A stretch of 64,000 nt of DNA, from the NCBI GenBank assembly GCA_965263105.1, contig CBDHGL010000003.1, forward strand, positions 3,658,001-3,722,000, given 5' to 3'. The stretch comes from JBCCTX01 sp965263105. GTDB lineage: Bacteria > Bacteroidota > Bacteroidia > J057. Made by a program: the position numbers and the translations under genes. Each line of letters begins with the position of its first letter. The stretch's first letter is position 1. The notes under the pieces are model-generated. The model ran no database searches, was not told the origin of the DNA, and was given only the letters and a program-made list of their open reading frames with translations. This document shows, piece after piece, positions 7,782-17,462 of this stretch.

Positions 7782-10700
7782 ATGCTCGCATCCGCCCGTC
7801 TGCTGCTGGTATTTCTCTTTCCCATTATACTTACTGCCCAAGTGTCAGAAGATTTCTCTGATGGAGATTTCTTGGTCAATCCCCCTTGGGAAGGAGATAC
7901 GGCGTTTTTTATGGTCAATGAAACAGGAGAACTCCAGAGCAATGGGCCTGAAGCTACCTCCTCTTTTTTTCTCTCTACCCCCAATTCGCGCTTGTCAAAT
8001 ACAGAATGGCGGATGAAGGCCCGCTATGCCTTTCCCCCTAGTAACTCCAATAAATTACGCCTCTATTTAGTCTCTGATAGTGCCAATCTTGCAGGAAATA
8101 TTAGGGGCTATTATCTAGAAATGGGAGAGACGGGGGCTGATGACGCCATTCATTTGTATCGACAATCAGGAGCTGACCGTGTCCTGATAGCCTCAGGTGT
8201 CGCCGGGACGGTGGGGGGGCAAATAAATGTACATATCCGGGTGTTGAGAGATGAGCTAGGAAATTGGGAGATTTATGCGGATCCCAATGGCGGAGAAGAT
8301 TTTGAGTTACAGGCAACGGTTTTTGACAGTACTCATAATACAACGGCTTATTTTGGTTGGGAAGTCAATCACACAGCTACCAGAAACCAGGATTTTTTCC
8401 TCGATGATATATTTATCGGAGAGCCTACAGCTGACACGGAAGCCCCGACTGTGGAGGGTGTCGCAGTCCCTTCTGACCGTCAACTAGAAATTACCTTCTC
8501 CGAACCGATTGATCCGCAGACCTTTGCCGTGTTAGGTAATTTTTCTGTAGATCTAGGGATTGGTTCCCCTTTCTCAGTTAATACAGATGCACAGAATCCC
8601 GCAGTCCTTCAGCTCATTTTTATTCAAGCTTTTCAAGCTAATACCGAATATACCTTGTCTATTCAAGGACTGGCAGATCAAGCAGGGAATGTGATAGCCG
8701 ATACAAGCCTATCTTTCTTTTTTGCGCAATCTGAAATTGCAGCAGTCGGAGATGTCATCATCAATGAGATTTTCCCGGATCCCACTCCCTCCATCGGCTT
8801 ACCTGGGGAAGAATATGTGGAGCTTTTCAACCGATCGGATAAGGAGTTCAATCTCCAGGACTGGACATTGGACAATGGAACAACATTAGGAAATCTGCCT
8901 GACTATTTATTAAGCCCTGGGGAATACGTGATTCTGAGTAGCACGGCTGAAGCCTCCATTTGGGAACCCCTGACGTCAGTTATTGCTGTGAGTCCTTGGA
9001 CCAATTTGGTAAATGGCGGAGACGACCTGATCCTGAGAAGTGCAGAAAACTTGGTCATAGACAGTGTATCTTATACGCAATCCTGGTATGGAGATCCCGA
9101 TAAAGATGATGGGGGCTATTCCCTGGAGAGAATTTCCCCCGAAACCATATCTTGTCCTCCTATCACGAATTGGGCTGCTTCCAATGCTGCCCCTGGAGGA
9201 ACACCTGGAGCTATCAATAGCCTATTTTCAAATGCAGGGGATACGCTTGCACCTACTTTGTTATCTGTCCAAGTACTTTCACAAGACAGCTTACTCCTGT
9301 GTTTTTCAGAAAGTATGGATCCGGTCGCTTTGGTAAATGTCGCTAACTATCAGCTTGATGCTCCTGTAAATATTCTCTCTGCTAAGGCAATTGACTCAGA
9401 TTTCATCTGCGTTCAGCTAGGCTTAAGTGATACCCTGGCAAGGGGGAATGGCTATCAAGTACAGGTAAATAATATTTCGGATTGTTCTGGGAATACTCCT
9501 AGTGGATCACTCACAGGAGAAATTTTCTTGAGCCTGGAACCCCAAGTGGGGGACGTAGTTTTTCACGAACTGATGATTGACCCCCTTCCTTCCGTAGGGC
9601 TTCCCGAGACGGAGTATATCGAATTATACAATGCTTCTGGCAATACATATAACCTGGGAGGTTGGATCGTCTCTAATGGATCTAGAAATCCCAGCCTGGA
9701 TTCCTACAATTTGGGACCGGGTGAATACCTATTATTGGTACAAGCCGGAGATGAGCCCTTGTTTCCCAATGTTTCCAATATCCTACCAGTAAGCCCCTGG
9801 CCAACCTTGACCAATTCAGCTGGAAATTTAGCCTTAAAGACCAATATTTTATCTAATAGCATTGATTCTGTAAGTTATCGGCAAGAGTGGTACAGAAATG
9901 GGGTAAAAGCTAATGGAGGTTTTTCCTTGGAGCGCATTGAATCAGGGGTTAGTAGTTGCCCTCCCTTTGCCAATTGGATAGCAGCAGAAGCAGATAGCGG
10001 AGGTACACCGGGTCTCCCCAATAGTGTCAGTTTCTTAGCCAATGAGACTGAGCCTCCCCTCTTGGAATCCGTTTCTATTATATCTCCTGATACCTTACTT
10101 TTTTGTTTCAATGAGAGCATGGACCCCCTTTTTCTGGAAGATCCAGGTAACTATTCTATAGATGGAGGAATAAATATCAGTGAGGCTAGGCTGGGAGATA
10201 TCGACCAAACCTGTGCACGTGTAGCCCTTTCCACCGTTCTCCTTCCGGGCACAATTTATACAGTATCTGTTTCAGAGGTAAAAGATTGTAGGGGCAATAC
10301 CCTCCTAGGGACCGTTGACCAACAATTACTGGTAAGCCCAACGCCGACCCCAGAAGACGTAATTATCAATGAAATCTTTGCGGATCCAAATCCTTCGGTT
10401 GGGCTTCCAAGCGTAGAATACGTAGAGCTGTTCAATCGCTCCGAAAATGCCTATTTCCTTCAGGGCTGGACCCTTTCAAATGGGGCAACTATTTCCACCT
10501 TTCCCCCTAGAATTATAGAGCCTGGAGCCTACGCAATTGCTGTTGCAGCTGAGGATACCGCTTCCTTTACAGAATTTGGTCAGGTTCTCCCTATGTTGAG
10601 TTGGCCGGAGTTGGTAGCTACCCAAGATAACCTGGGTCTTAGAACTCCCACTGGAATCCTAATGGATACGGTAGACTATCATATTTCCTGGTATGGATCA

Positions 10701-13598
10701 GAAGAAAAATCGAATGGGGGGTATTCGTTAGAACGGATTAATCCCGATACGGCCTTTTGTATTCCCCTTACGAATTGGACGGCATCTACTGATTCCAGTG
10801 GCGGAACTCCCGGAAAGGAGAACAGTGTGCTAAATCGTGCCTTGGATACAGAAGGCCCCGTATTTGAAAGCGCAACTATACTGGATTCCGATTCTATTTT
10901 AGTATGTTTTGACGAAACCCTAGATGAATCTATAGCTGGAAATCCAGCCTCCTATAGTCTGGCCCCATCTATATCAGTCACGGATGTCGTTACACTTGGC
11001 CCCGATTTTCGCTGTGTAATCCTTTGCCTCAGTGAAGACCTGGAATTGGGTCAAGATTATGAATTGAATTTTTCTGCATTAGTGGATTGCAAGGGGAACG
11101 AAATTACAGGTGTTGCTACGACGATACTTTCTGTGGGAGACGAACCGGTGCCTGGAGAAGTAATTTTCACAGAGCTAATGCCTGATCCCGTTCCCCCCTT
11201 AGGGCAACCTGAAGCAGAATATGTAGAGCTATTTAATGCTTCGGATAAGGCCTTTAATTTGGAAGGCTGGACCCTTTCAAATGGATCTACTGAGGGCCAA
11301 CTTCCCAATTTTCTGGTCCCCGCTCAATCTTACGTAGTTTTGGTTCCTGCCGGAGATGCAGCCCTTTTTGTTGATCTTCCCAATGCTGTGCCTGTTAGCC
11401 CCTGGCCAGCTCTTACCAATAGCCGAGATAACCTGGGGCTGAGAAGTGTGAGAAATACTTTACTAGATAGCCTGGACTATGATATTTCTTGGTATAGGGA
11501 TGAAGAAAAAGACAATGGGGGATATTCCTTAGAAAGAATAGATTTGGCTGATAATGCCTGTTTACCCTCAGCCAATTGGGTGGCTTCTATAGACGAATCT
11601 GGGGGAACCCCAGGAAGAACTAATAGTGTGGTGCTCACCCAAGCCGATGAAACGGCTCCTGAATTGCTAGAGGCAATTGTCTTGGCCTCCGATACCCTAA
11701 GGGTCTGTTTTTCAGAGCCTGTGAATATTGCCTCAGCAGGAAATGTGGATAATTATCGAATCAACGGGCAAGCATTGATTTCACAAGTGATCCCCATAGG
11801 GCCTGATTTCTCCTGCTATAAACTCGTTATCGCCGAATCTTTGGTAAGAGGATTAGAATATGCGCTGGAAGTCTCTGGCATAGCAGATTGTTATGGAAAC
11901 CTCATGGAGGGAAGTCAGTCTCAAGAATTTTCTTTGGGAGAGACTGCCGCCCCCTTCGAAGTGGTTTTTACAGAAATTTTTGCAGATCCAGAACCACAAG
12001 TAGGATTACCGGATGTAGAGTATGTAGAGGTCTACAACCGAAGCGCCAAGATTCTGGACCTATCTAATTGGAGTATTCAGGACCCCAGGGTAATAGCTAC
12101 TTGGGAAGAGGCGATCCTGCTTCCCGGAGAATATGCTGTGCTTACCAGAAGTCAAAATGCAGATGCATTTAGCTCCTTTGGAAAGGTTATTCCTGTAGAT
12201 CGCTTCCCTGATTTGGGAAATTCTTCCGATAGCCTTTATCTGCTGAATGAGCTAGGTATTCAGATAGATTATGTTTTTTACGATAGCGACTGGTATAACA
12301 ATGAAGTGAAAGATGATGGGGGCTATTCCCTGGAGAAAATTGATCCGGATTTTATTGATTGTAATAATCCAGGCAACTGGTCAGCCTCTAGAGCAGAAGA
12401 AGGGGGTACCCCAGGACAGGAAAATAGTATATTCGGTACTTTTACAGATACCTTAGCCCCGACAGTAGTGGGAATTCGCATTTTAGACCCCAGTACGGTT
12501 GAAGTATTTTTCAATGAACAAATGGATCCCAATACCCTTCAATTGGGAGATAACTATAGCATTGACCCAGGAGTCGGTTCGCCTTTGTTGGGCTTTCCCA
12601 ATTCACCGGGGTATACCAGCGTACAACTCCTGATAGATGGATCTCTGGACTCTTCCCAATTGTATACCCTCAATTATTCGGGCTTATCGGATTGTGGCGG
12701 AAATAGCATAAGTGGCTCCATTAACTTTGGCTTTCCAGAGCAAGTTTCTGCTGGAGATATCTTATTAAATGAGATCCTATTTAATCCGTTTACAGGAGGT
12801 AGCGATTACGTTGAGATTGTCAATGTTTCTTCGAAGGTTCTGGATCTTCAAGACCTGTTTCTGGGAGAGATGAATCCCGACACTCGAGAATTCGAGAATG
12901 TGAAAATCGTATCGGAACAAACTGCCCTCATCCTTCCTGGAGAAATAATTTGTTTGACAGCAAATGTGGATGTTCAAAAAGAATTCTATTTGCCTCCCGA
13001 TACAGCAAGGTTCTACCAGATGTCTTCCTTCCCTTCATATGACGATGCCCGAGGGATTGTGGTATTATTTACTCAGGCGGATACCCTGGAAGTTTTTGAG
13101 TACGAAGATGATTTTCATTTCCCTACCCTGGCAGATGACAATGGCGTTTCGCTGGAAAGGCTCTCTTTAACAGCTTCTACTCAAGACCCTGCTAATTGGC
13201 ACTCTGCCTCTGCAAATGTTAACTATGGTACTCCTGGATACGCCAATTCACAAGAAGTCTCTCTTGATGAACCTGAAAGTGAGGTAGAACTGGAAGAAAT
13301 TACCTTCACGCCTAATGGGGATGGGATTAAAGACGTTCTCACGATCAAGTACGATTTCGATTTTATTGGGGTCAATGCCCGAGTGAGCATTTTTGATGTG
13401 AATGGGCGTTTGGTAAGGACTGTCCAAAACAACATTCTACTGGACCCAGGCCCGGGGACTTTCTTTTGGGATGGGAGGAATGATGACAATCAGAAAGCCT
13501 TAATCGGCCCCTATGTGGTCTTATTTGAGGTGGTCAACCAGCAAACTGGAGAAAAACAGACATTCAAACGGGTTGGCGTTTTGGCAGATAATTTTTAA
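7782..13598 (+). CDS. Giant secreted protein with six lamin-tail domains and SbsA/Ig-like spacers
   Basis: The ATG at 7782 is preferred over a TTG ten codons upstream because the latter overlaps the candidate promoter. The 1938-residue product has a signal peptide (LLLVFLFPIILTAQ), a laminin-G-like N-terminal region, then six lamin-tail domains. Their starts recur at about 8743, 9546, 10350, 11148, 11950 and 12746, with motifs such as INEIFPDP and EYVELFNRS. They alternate with Ig-like spacers of the SbsA/Big_5 type carrying paired Cys. The C-terminus (FTPNGDGIKD, then FFWDGRNDDNQ) is a FlgD/CHU_C-like domain seen on T9SS-exported gliding and adhesion proteins. Probable surface adhesin or scaffold; no catalytic motif is seen. 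Confidence 0.85.
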   Translation: MLASARLLLVFLFPIILTAQVSEDFSDGDFLVNPPWEGDTAFFMVNETGELQSNGPEATSSFFLSTPNSRLSNTEWRMKARYAFPPSNSNKLRLYLVSDSANLAGNIRGYYLEMGETGADDAIHLYRQSGADRVLIASGVAGTVGGQINVHIRVLRDELGNWEIYADPNGGEDFELQATVFDSTHNTTAYFGWEVNHTATRNQDFFLDDIFIGEPTADTEAPTVEGVAVPSDRQLEITFSEPIDPQTFAVLGNFSVDLGIGSPFSVNTDAQNPAVLQLIFIQAFQANTEYTLSIQGLADQAGNVIADTSLSFFFAQSEIAAVGDVIINEIFPDPTPSIGLPGEEYVELFNRSDKEFNLQDWTLDNGTTLGNLPDYLLSPGEYVILSSTAEASIWEPLTSVIAVSPWTNLVNGGDDLILRSAENLVIDSVSYTQSWYGDPDKDDGGYSLERISPETISCPPITNWAASNAAPGGTPGAINSLFSNAGDTLAPTLLSVQVLSQDSLLLCFSESMDPVALVNVANYQLDAPVNILSAKAIDSDFICVQLGLSDTLARGNGYQVQVNNISDCSGNTPSGSLTGEIFLSLEPQVGDVVFHELMIDPLPSVGLPETEYIELYNASGNTYNLGGWIVSNGSRNPSLDSYNLGPGEYLLLVQAGDEPLFPNVSNILPVSPWPTLTNSAGNLALKTNILSNSIDSVSYRQEWYRNGVKANGGFSLERIESGVSSCPPFANWIAAEADSGGTPGLPNSVSFLANETEPPLLESVSIISPDTLLFCFNESMDPLFLEDPGNYSIDGGINISEARLGDIDQTCARVALSTVLLPGTIYTVSVSEVKDCRGNTLLGTVDQQLLVSPTPTPEDVIINEIFADPNPSVGLPSVEYVELFNRSENAYFLQGWTLSNGATISTFPPRIIEPGAYAIAVAAEDTASFTEFGQVLPMLSWPELVATQDNLGLRTPTGILMDTVDYHISWYGSEEKSNGGYSLERINPDTAFCIPLTNWTASTDSSGGTPGKENSVLNRALDTEGPVFESATILDSDSILVCFDETLDESIAGNPASYSLAPSISVTDVVTLGPDFRCVILCLSEDLELGQDYELNFSALVDCKGNEITGVATTILSVGDEPVPGEVIFTELMPDPVPPLGQPEAEYVELFNASDKAFNLEGWTLSNGSTEGQLPNFLVPAQSYVVLVPAGDAALFVDLPNAVPVSPWPALTNSRDNLGLRSVRNTLLDSLDYDISWYRDEEKDNGGYSLERIDLADNACLPSANWVASIDESGGTPGRTNSVVLTQADETAPELLEAIVLASDTLRVCFSEPVNIASAGNVDNYRINGQALISQVIPIGPDFSCYKLVIAESLVRGLEYALEVSGIADCYGNLMEGSQSQEFSLGETAAPFEVVFTEIFADPEPQVGLPDVEYVEVYNRSAKILDLSNWSIQDPRVIATWEEAILLPGEYAVLTRSQNADAFSSFGKVIPVDRFPDLGNSSDSLYLLNELGIQIDYVFYDSDWYNNEVKDDGGYSLEKIDPDFIDCNNPGNWSASRAEEGGTPGQENSIFGTFTDTLAPTVVGIRILDPSTVEVFFNEQMDPNTLQLGDNYSIDPGVGSPLLGFPNSPGYTSVQLLIDGSLDSSQLYTLNYSGLSDCGGNSISGSINFGFPEQVSAGDILLNEILFNPFTGGSDYVEIVNVSSKVLDLQDLFLGEMNPDTREFENVKIVSEQTALILPGEIICLTANVDVQKEFYLPPDTARFYQMSSFPSYDDARGIVVLFTQADTLEVFEYEDDFHFPTLADDNGVSLERLSLTASTQDPANWHSASANVNYGTPGYANSQEVSLDEPESEVELEEITFTPNGDGIKDVLTIKYDFDFIGVNARVSIFDVNGRLVRTVQNNILLDPGPGTFFWDGRNDDNQKALIGPYVVLFEVVNQQTGEKQTFKRVGVLADNF
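8743..13250 (+). repeat. ~800-bp tandem coding repeat (lamin-tail plus Ig-like unit)
   Basis: Five to six units of about 265 residues repeat in frame in the giant surface gene. Each begins with an INEI/TELM-DP motif, has a YVELFN/YVELYN motif about 15 residues later, a VSPW motif in most, a WY near residue 100 and GGTPG near residue 140. The sixth unit is the most diverged. Copies differ widely at the DNA level, so the duplication is old. Confidence 0.8.
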
Positions 13599-13601
13599 TG
13601 C

Positions 13602-13609
13602 TATATTTG
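13602..13609 (+). promoter_or_regulatory. Enolase promoter -7 box
   Basis: TATATTTG matches the Bacteroidota TAnnTTTG -7 element exactly. A TTTTGG stretch (13579-13584) sits about 18 bases upstream as the -33 element. The ATG of eno is 32 bases downstream. Confidence 0.55.
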
Positions 13610-13640
13610 CCCGCAAACAAAGCAATTAACCCTAATCTAC

Positions 13641-14930
13641 ATGAGCTATATCGAACTTATTCAAGCCCGGGAAATACTGGACTCTCGGGGTAACCCTACT
13701 GTTGAAGTGGAAGTACTAACTGCAGATGGAGTCCTGGGAAGGGCGGCTGTCCCTTCTGGTGCCAGTACAGGAATGCATGAAGCCGTAGAGTTGAGGGATG
13801 GAGATAAGGGGAGATTCCTGGGCAAAGGGGTCCTCAAAGCGGTAGAAAATGTCAATGATGTAATCGCTCCTGAAATTGAAGGATACCTGATTTATGACCA
13901 GCCAGCTATTGACAAAATGCTAATTGAGCTGGATGGTACCCCTAATAAAGGCAAACTCGGTGCTAACGCTATCCTCGGGGTTTCCCTGGCGGTAGCCAAA
14001 GCGGGAGCCATCAGTGCCGGTCTTCCCCTGTACCGGTATATCGGTGGCGTAAATGCCCGGACTTTGCCTGTCCCCTTAATGAATATTGTAAATGGCGGGA
14101 GCCATGCGGACAATTCGGTAGATATCCAGGAGTTTATGATTGTCCCTGTGAAGGCTGAAACCTTTGCTGAATCGCTTCGCATGGGAGCCGAAGTTTTCCA
14201 TCACCTCAAAAAGGTATTAAAGTCCAGAGGACTGAGTACCAATGTAGGAGATGAAGGGGGGTACGCTCCTAACTTTAGCTCCAATGAAGACGCGTTGAAG
14301 ACCGTAATGGAAGCCATTGAAAAGGCGGGGTATCGTCCCGGCGAAGATATCTTCCTCGCGCTTGATGCCGCAAGTTCAGAGTTCTACGACAAAGAGAAAG
14401 AGAAATACGTATTCCGCTTTTCTACCGGAGATGAATTGACTTCTTCTGATATGGTGGGCTTCTGGAAAGATTGGTGTGATCGCTATCCCATCGTATCTAT
14501 AGAAGATGGCTTGGATGAAAATGACTGGGACGGATGGAAAGAGCTTACCGCTACCTTAGGAGAGCGCGTCCAGCTAGTAGGAGATGACCTCTTCGTAACC
14601 AATGTAGATTTCTTGTCCAAGGGAATTGAGAATTCTGTAGGAAATTCTATCCTGGTCAAAGTGAATCAGATCGGTTCTCTGACAGAGACCATCAATGCCG
14701 TACAGATGGCCACTCGCAATAAGTACACGAGTATCATTAGCCACAGAAGTGGTGAGACTGAGGATACAACCATTGCAGATATCGCTGTTGCCTTGAATGC
14801 AGGGCAAATCAAAACGGGTTCCGCTTCACGTAGTGATAGAATTGCGAAATACAACCAGTTATTGAGGATTGAAGATGAGTTGGAAGAAGCAGCCTTGTTT
14901 GGAGGCGCTACCTTTCCATATCTGAAATAG
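13641..14930 (+). CDS. eno: Enolase (phosphopyruvate hydratase)
   Basis: A 429-residue cytoplasmic glycolytic enzyme converting 2-phosphoglycerate to phosphoenolpyruvate with Mg2+. It begins in the family manner (IQAREILDSRGNPTVEVEV). It contains the GASTG loop, the metal-site regions around ALDAASSEFYD and SIEDGLDENDWDGW, and the C-terminal signature SHRSGETEDTTIADIAV. The length is standard. A good -7 box precedes it and a hairpin with a T-run follows, so it is probably monocistronic. Confidence 0.98.
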   Translation: MSYIELIQAREILDSRGNPTVEVEVLTADGVLGRAAVPSGASTGMHEAVELRDGDKGRFLGKGVLKAVENVNDVIAPEIEGYLIYDQPAIDKMLIELDGTPNKGKLGANAILGVSLAVAKAGAISAGLPLYRYIGGVNARTLPVPLMNIVNGGSHADNSVDIQEFMIVPVKAETFAESLRMGAEVFHHLKKVLKSRGLSTNVGDEGGYAPNFSSNEDALKTVMEAIEKAGYRPGEDIFLALDAASSEFYDKEKEKYVFRFSTGDELTSSDMVGFWKDWCDRYPIVSIEDGLDENDWDGWKELTATLGERVQLVGDDLFVTNVDFLSKGIENSVGNSILVKVNQIGSLTETINAVQMATRNKYTSIISHRSGETEDTTIADIAVALNAGQIKTGSASRSDRIAKYNQLLRIEDELEEAALFGGATFPYLK

Positions 14931-14952
14931 GAAAAGCATTGTTAAACAGATA

Positions 14953-14989
14953 AGAGGTCATTCCTACTGGAAATGACCTCTACTTTTTT
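14953..14989 (+). terminator. Rho-independent terminator after eno
   Basis: A 10-bp stem (agaggtcatt / aatgacctct) with a 9-base loop is followed by a run of six T. It lies 22 bases after the eno stop and could also serve the convergent gene at 15009. Confidence 0.8.
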
Positions 14990-15008
14990 GTATCAGCAGG
15001 ATGGCTTT

Positions 15009-15575
15009 TTAAGAATTCACGCCTACTTTTCCCGAAAATAGGCCAAATATTCTGTTAAATGCAGCCTTGTTAGTATCTCTCTGAGGAAGAGAAGGGGAAA
15101 GTATAACATTTTTCATTTGGGATGTGTAGCGCTTTGAAAGAGCTAGGAATTCATCAGTCCAAGCACTAGGGCTTAGTTCTATATGCAGATATTGACCTGG
15201 TATAGTGAAACTACGGCTATCTTCATCGAGAACAATATGCCAGCATTCACCAGATTTCATTGAATGGGAAGCTTCACCCGGTACTACTTGCTGAGGACTT
15301 GATTCTAGGGGAATGATAATGGAGATCGTATCTGGTGAAAAATTTCGACTTCCTTTTTTGTTAAGTTTTACCCCTACTTTCTCATGTGGAAAATAGCCCA
15401 TCACATAGGAAAGGTAGGACCCCTCCAGTAAATCTTCCTCCTGGATGTCTAGCGAATCCCATTCAGAAGGGATACTCTTTTGGGCCAATAAAGAACTAGT
15501 GTATGCACCAAATTCTTTTCGGATAGTTTTAGCATTGAACAAGAGGGGAGATTTTGTAAATGGAGTAGGTGTCAT
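15009..15575 (-). CDS. Hypothetical protein, possibly a regulator-like sensory domain
   Basis: A 188-residue soluble protein, convergent with eno. It has no signal peptide or membrane segment. The middle (ISIIIPLES, then YLHIELSPSAWTDEFLALSKRY) is reminiscent of the N-terminal, ligand-sensing part of some AraC-type regulators, but no helix-turn-helix follows, so this would be a lone sensory domain or a truncated gene. That resemblance is weak. The reading frame and codon use look like a real gene. Function unknown. Confidence 0.55.
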   Translation of the reverse strand: MTPTPFTKSPLLFNAKTIRKEFGAYTSSLLAQKSIPSEWDSLDIQEEDLLEGSYLSYVMGYFPHEKVGVKLNKKGSRNFSPDTISIIIPLESSPQQVVPGEASHSMKSGECWHIVLDEDSRSFTIPGQYLHIELSPSAWTDEFLALSKRYTSQMKNVILSPSLPQRDTNKAAFNRIFGLFSGKVGVNS

Positions 15576-15913
15576 ATGGAGAATATAGTCATTTTTGAGA
15601 GGAATGAAAAGTCCTTAAGCCTATAATAAGGGTAATAAATTTTTGTGCGACCAGCTTATATTTATAGTATAATAATATTCTATTTACAATAAGGATAAAA
15701 AATAAGGTACAGAGGGAAAAAGGGTTACGACGGATCCTATCAATCACCAAGTTCCTAAGGCATGTTTGAAAAGAGCCTTATTTTCATAAATAATTGCAGC
15801 AAAAAATTTGCCAGAGACTTCCCATATTTCTCATTCTGGGAAAGCTCTGGCTTGTATGGTAATAAATTCGTACGGACCTGAACCAGGAGTAGTTTGAGCT
15901 GCTAAAATTTCTG
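15576..15913. other. 338-base intergenic region
   Basis: The A+T-rich left half (15600-15720) probably holds the promoter of the 15009 gene, but no convincing box was identified. The right half holds the hairpin at 15810-15851 described separately. No coding potential or RNA gene was seen here. Confidence 0.5.
15810..15851 (-). terminator. Probable terminator for lpd (minus strand)
   Basis: gccagagacttccca and tgggaaagctctggc pair over about 14 positions with one mismatch or bulge. On the minus strand the hairpin is followed directly by aaattttttgc, a T-run expected of an intrinsic terminator. It lies about 60 bases past the lpd stop. Confidence 0.65.
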
Positions 15914-17326
15914 CTACAAATGAATTATCCGGTCGCCTGTAGCACCTAGGGCAGCTTCCTTGACAGACTCTGAAAAGGTAGGATGCGGGTGAGAAAAGAT
16001 CGCGAGGTCCTCTGCCGAGGCACGGAATTCAAGTCCCATAACCCCTTCCATAATCATATCCGCAGCGCGTGGACCAATGATATGCATACCCAGCATTTCG
16101 TCTGTTTCTTTGTGGGAGAGAATTTTGACAAAGCCAAAGTTATCGTCCATACTAGCCCGAGCTCTTCCCGAGGCTTTGAAGGGAAACTGTCCCTTTTTAT
16201 AGGGAACCTTATCTTTTTTAAGCTCTTCCTCAGTATAGCCTACTCCAGCAACCTCGGGCCAGGTATATACCACTCCTGGAATAGCCCTATAGTTGATATG
16301 GGGGTGTTGACCTGCAATAACCTCAGCGACAAACATCCCTTCTTCTGATGCTTTATGGGCAAGCATGGCTCCTCGAACCACATCCCCGATGGCATAGATA
16401 CCGGGTATAGAAGTCTCCATTTGGTCATTTACGGGTATTCTCCCTCGATCGGTTTCTATCCCAATATTTTCCAGCCCTAGATTATCGGTATAAGGTTTTC
16501 GGCCTACAGCCATCAGGCAGATGTCGCCTTCAAAGGACAGCATTTCCTCTTTTTTATTCTCGGCATTGACTATTACCTTTTCCCCTTTTATCTCTGCTCC
16601 TGTCACTTTGTGATTGACATGAATATCGATGCCCAATTCTTTTTTCAATACCTTGGCCAACTCTTTTCCTAAGCTCCCATCCATGCCAGGGATTAGTCGA
16701 TCTGCATACTCCAGGATAGTTACCTGAGCGCCGAGGCGACCAAATACGGAGGCCATTTCTGTAGCGATAATCCCTCCTCCTATTACAAGCATATGGGCAG
16801 GGAGTTCCGTAAGTTCCAGTGCCTCAGTAGAACTAATAATATGCTTACCATCAATTTCGATCCCAGGCAATGAGGCGGGTTCAGATCCTGTGGCAATGAT
16901 GACTTTTTGGGTAGATAGGGTTTGGGCTTCTCCTTCTTTGGGTGTCACTTGAAGCGTATTTTTATCGATAAAAGAGCCCGTTCCTTTAAAAACGTCCACC
17001 TTGTTTTTCTTCATCAGAAAATCCACTCCTGAAGTAGTTTTGTCTACCACCTCGGCTTTTCTTTTAACCATTTGCTTCAAATCCGCCTGAAGGTCAGAAA
17101 TGACAATTCCGTGTTCAGCGAATTGGTGCTTTGCCTGAAAGAAATGTTCGGTAGAATCGAGCATGGCCTTTGAGGGGATACACCCTACATTCAAGCAGGT
17201 ACCTCCCAAAGTACTTTCCTTTTCGATAATGGCAGTTTTCATGCCTAGCTGTGCGCAACGAATGGCTGCTACATAGCCTCCCGGTCCTGAGCCAATGACC
17301 GTAATATCATATGAAGAAGAAGACAT
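15914..17326 (-). CDS. lpdA: Dihydrolipoyl dehydrogenase (E3)
   Basis: A 470-residue flavoprotein that reoxidises dihydrolipoamide of 2-oxoacid dehydrogenase complexes using NAD+. Seen: the FAD loop GSGPGG (12-17), the redox disulfide in GGTCLNVGC (C44, C49), a second nucleotide-binding loop (VIGGGIIATEMASVFGRLG), and the C-terminal catalytic HPHPTFSE. The start MSSSSYD is preferred to an ATG four codons upstream because homologues begin just before the FAD loop. pdhB, the E1-beta subunit of the pyruvate complex, lies 0.8 kb away on the other strand, consistent with service in that complex. Confidence 0.95.
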   Translation of the reverse strand: MSSSSYDITVIGSGPGGYVAAIRCAQLGMKTAIIEKESTLGGTCLNVGCIPSKAMLDSTEHFFQAKHQFAEHGIVISDLQADLKQMVKRKAEVVDKTTSGVDFLMKKNKVDVFKGTGSFIDKNTLQVTPKEGEAQTLSTQKVIIATGSEPASLPGIEIDGKHIISSTEALELTELPAHMLVIGGGIIATEMASVFGRLGAQVTILEYADRLIPGMDGSLGKELAKVLKKELGIDIHVNHKVTGAEIKGEKVIVNAENKKEEMLSFEGDICLMAVGRKPYTDNLGLENIGIETDRGRIPVNDQMETSIPGIYAIGDVVRGAMLAHKASEEGMFVAEVIAGQHPHINYRAIPGVVYTWPEVAGVGYTEEELKKDKVPYKKGQFPFKASGRARASMDDNFGFVKILSHKETDEMLGMHIIGPRAADMIMEGVMGLEFRASAEDLAIFSHPHPTFSESVKEAALGATGDRIIHL

Positions 17327-17462
17327 ATATTTTAGCATTAATAGATGTATGGGATTCCAAACCTCCAGTTTGGGATGGTGCCGTCCTTACACTGGGATTG
17401 GGGCGTTCCCGAATAGGGACGAAGTTACACCAAAAAGAGAAAAAGGAGAATTTATCCCTACT

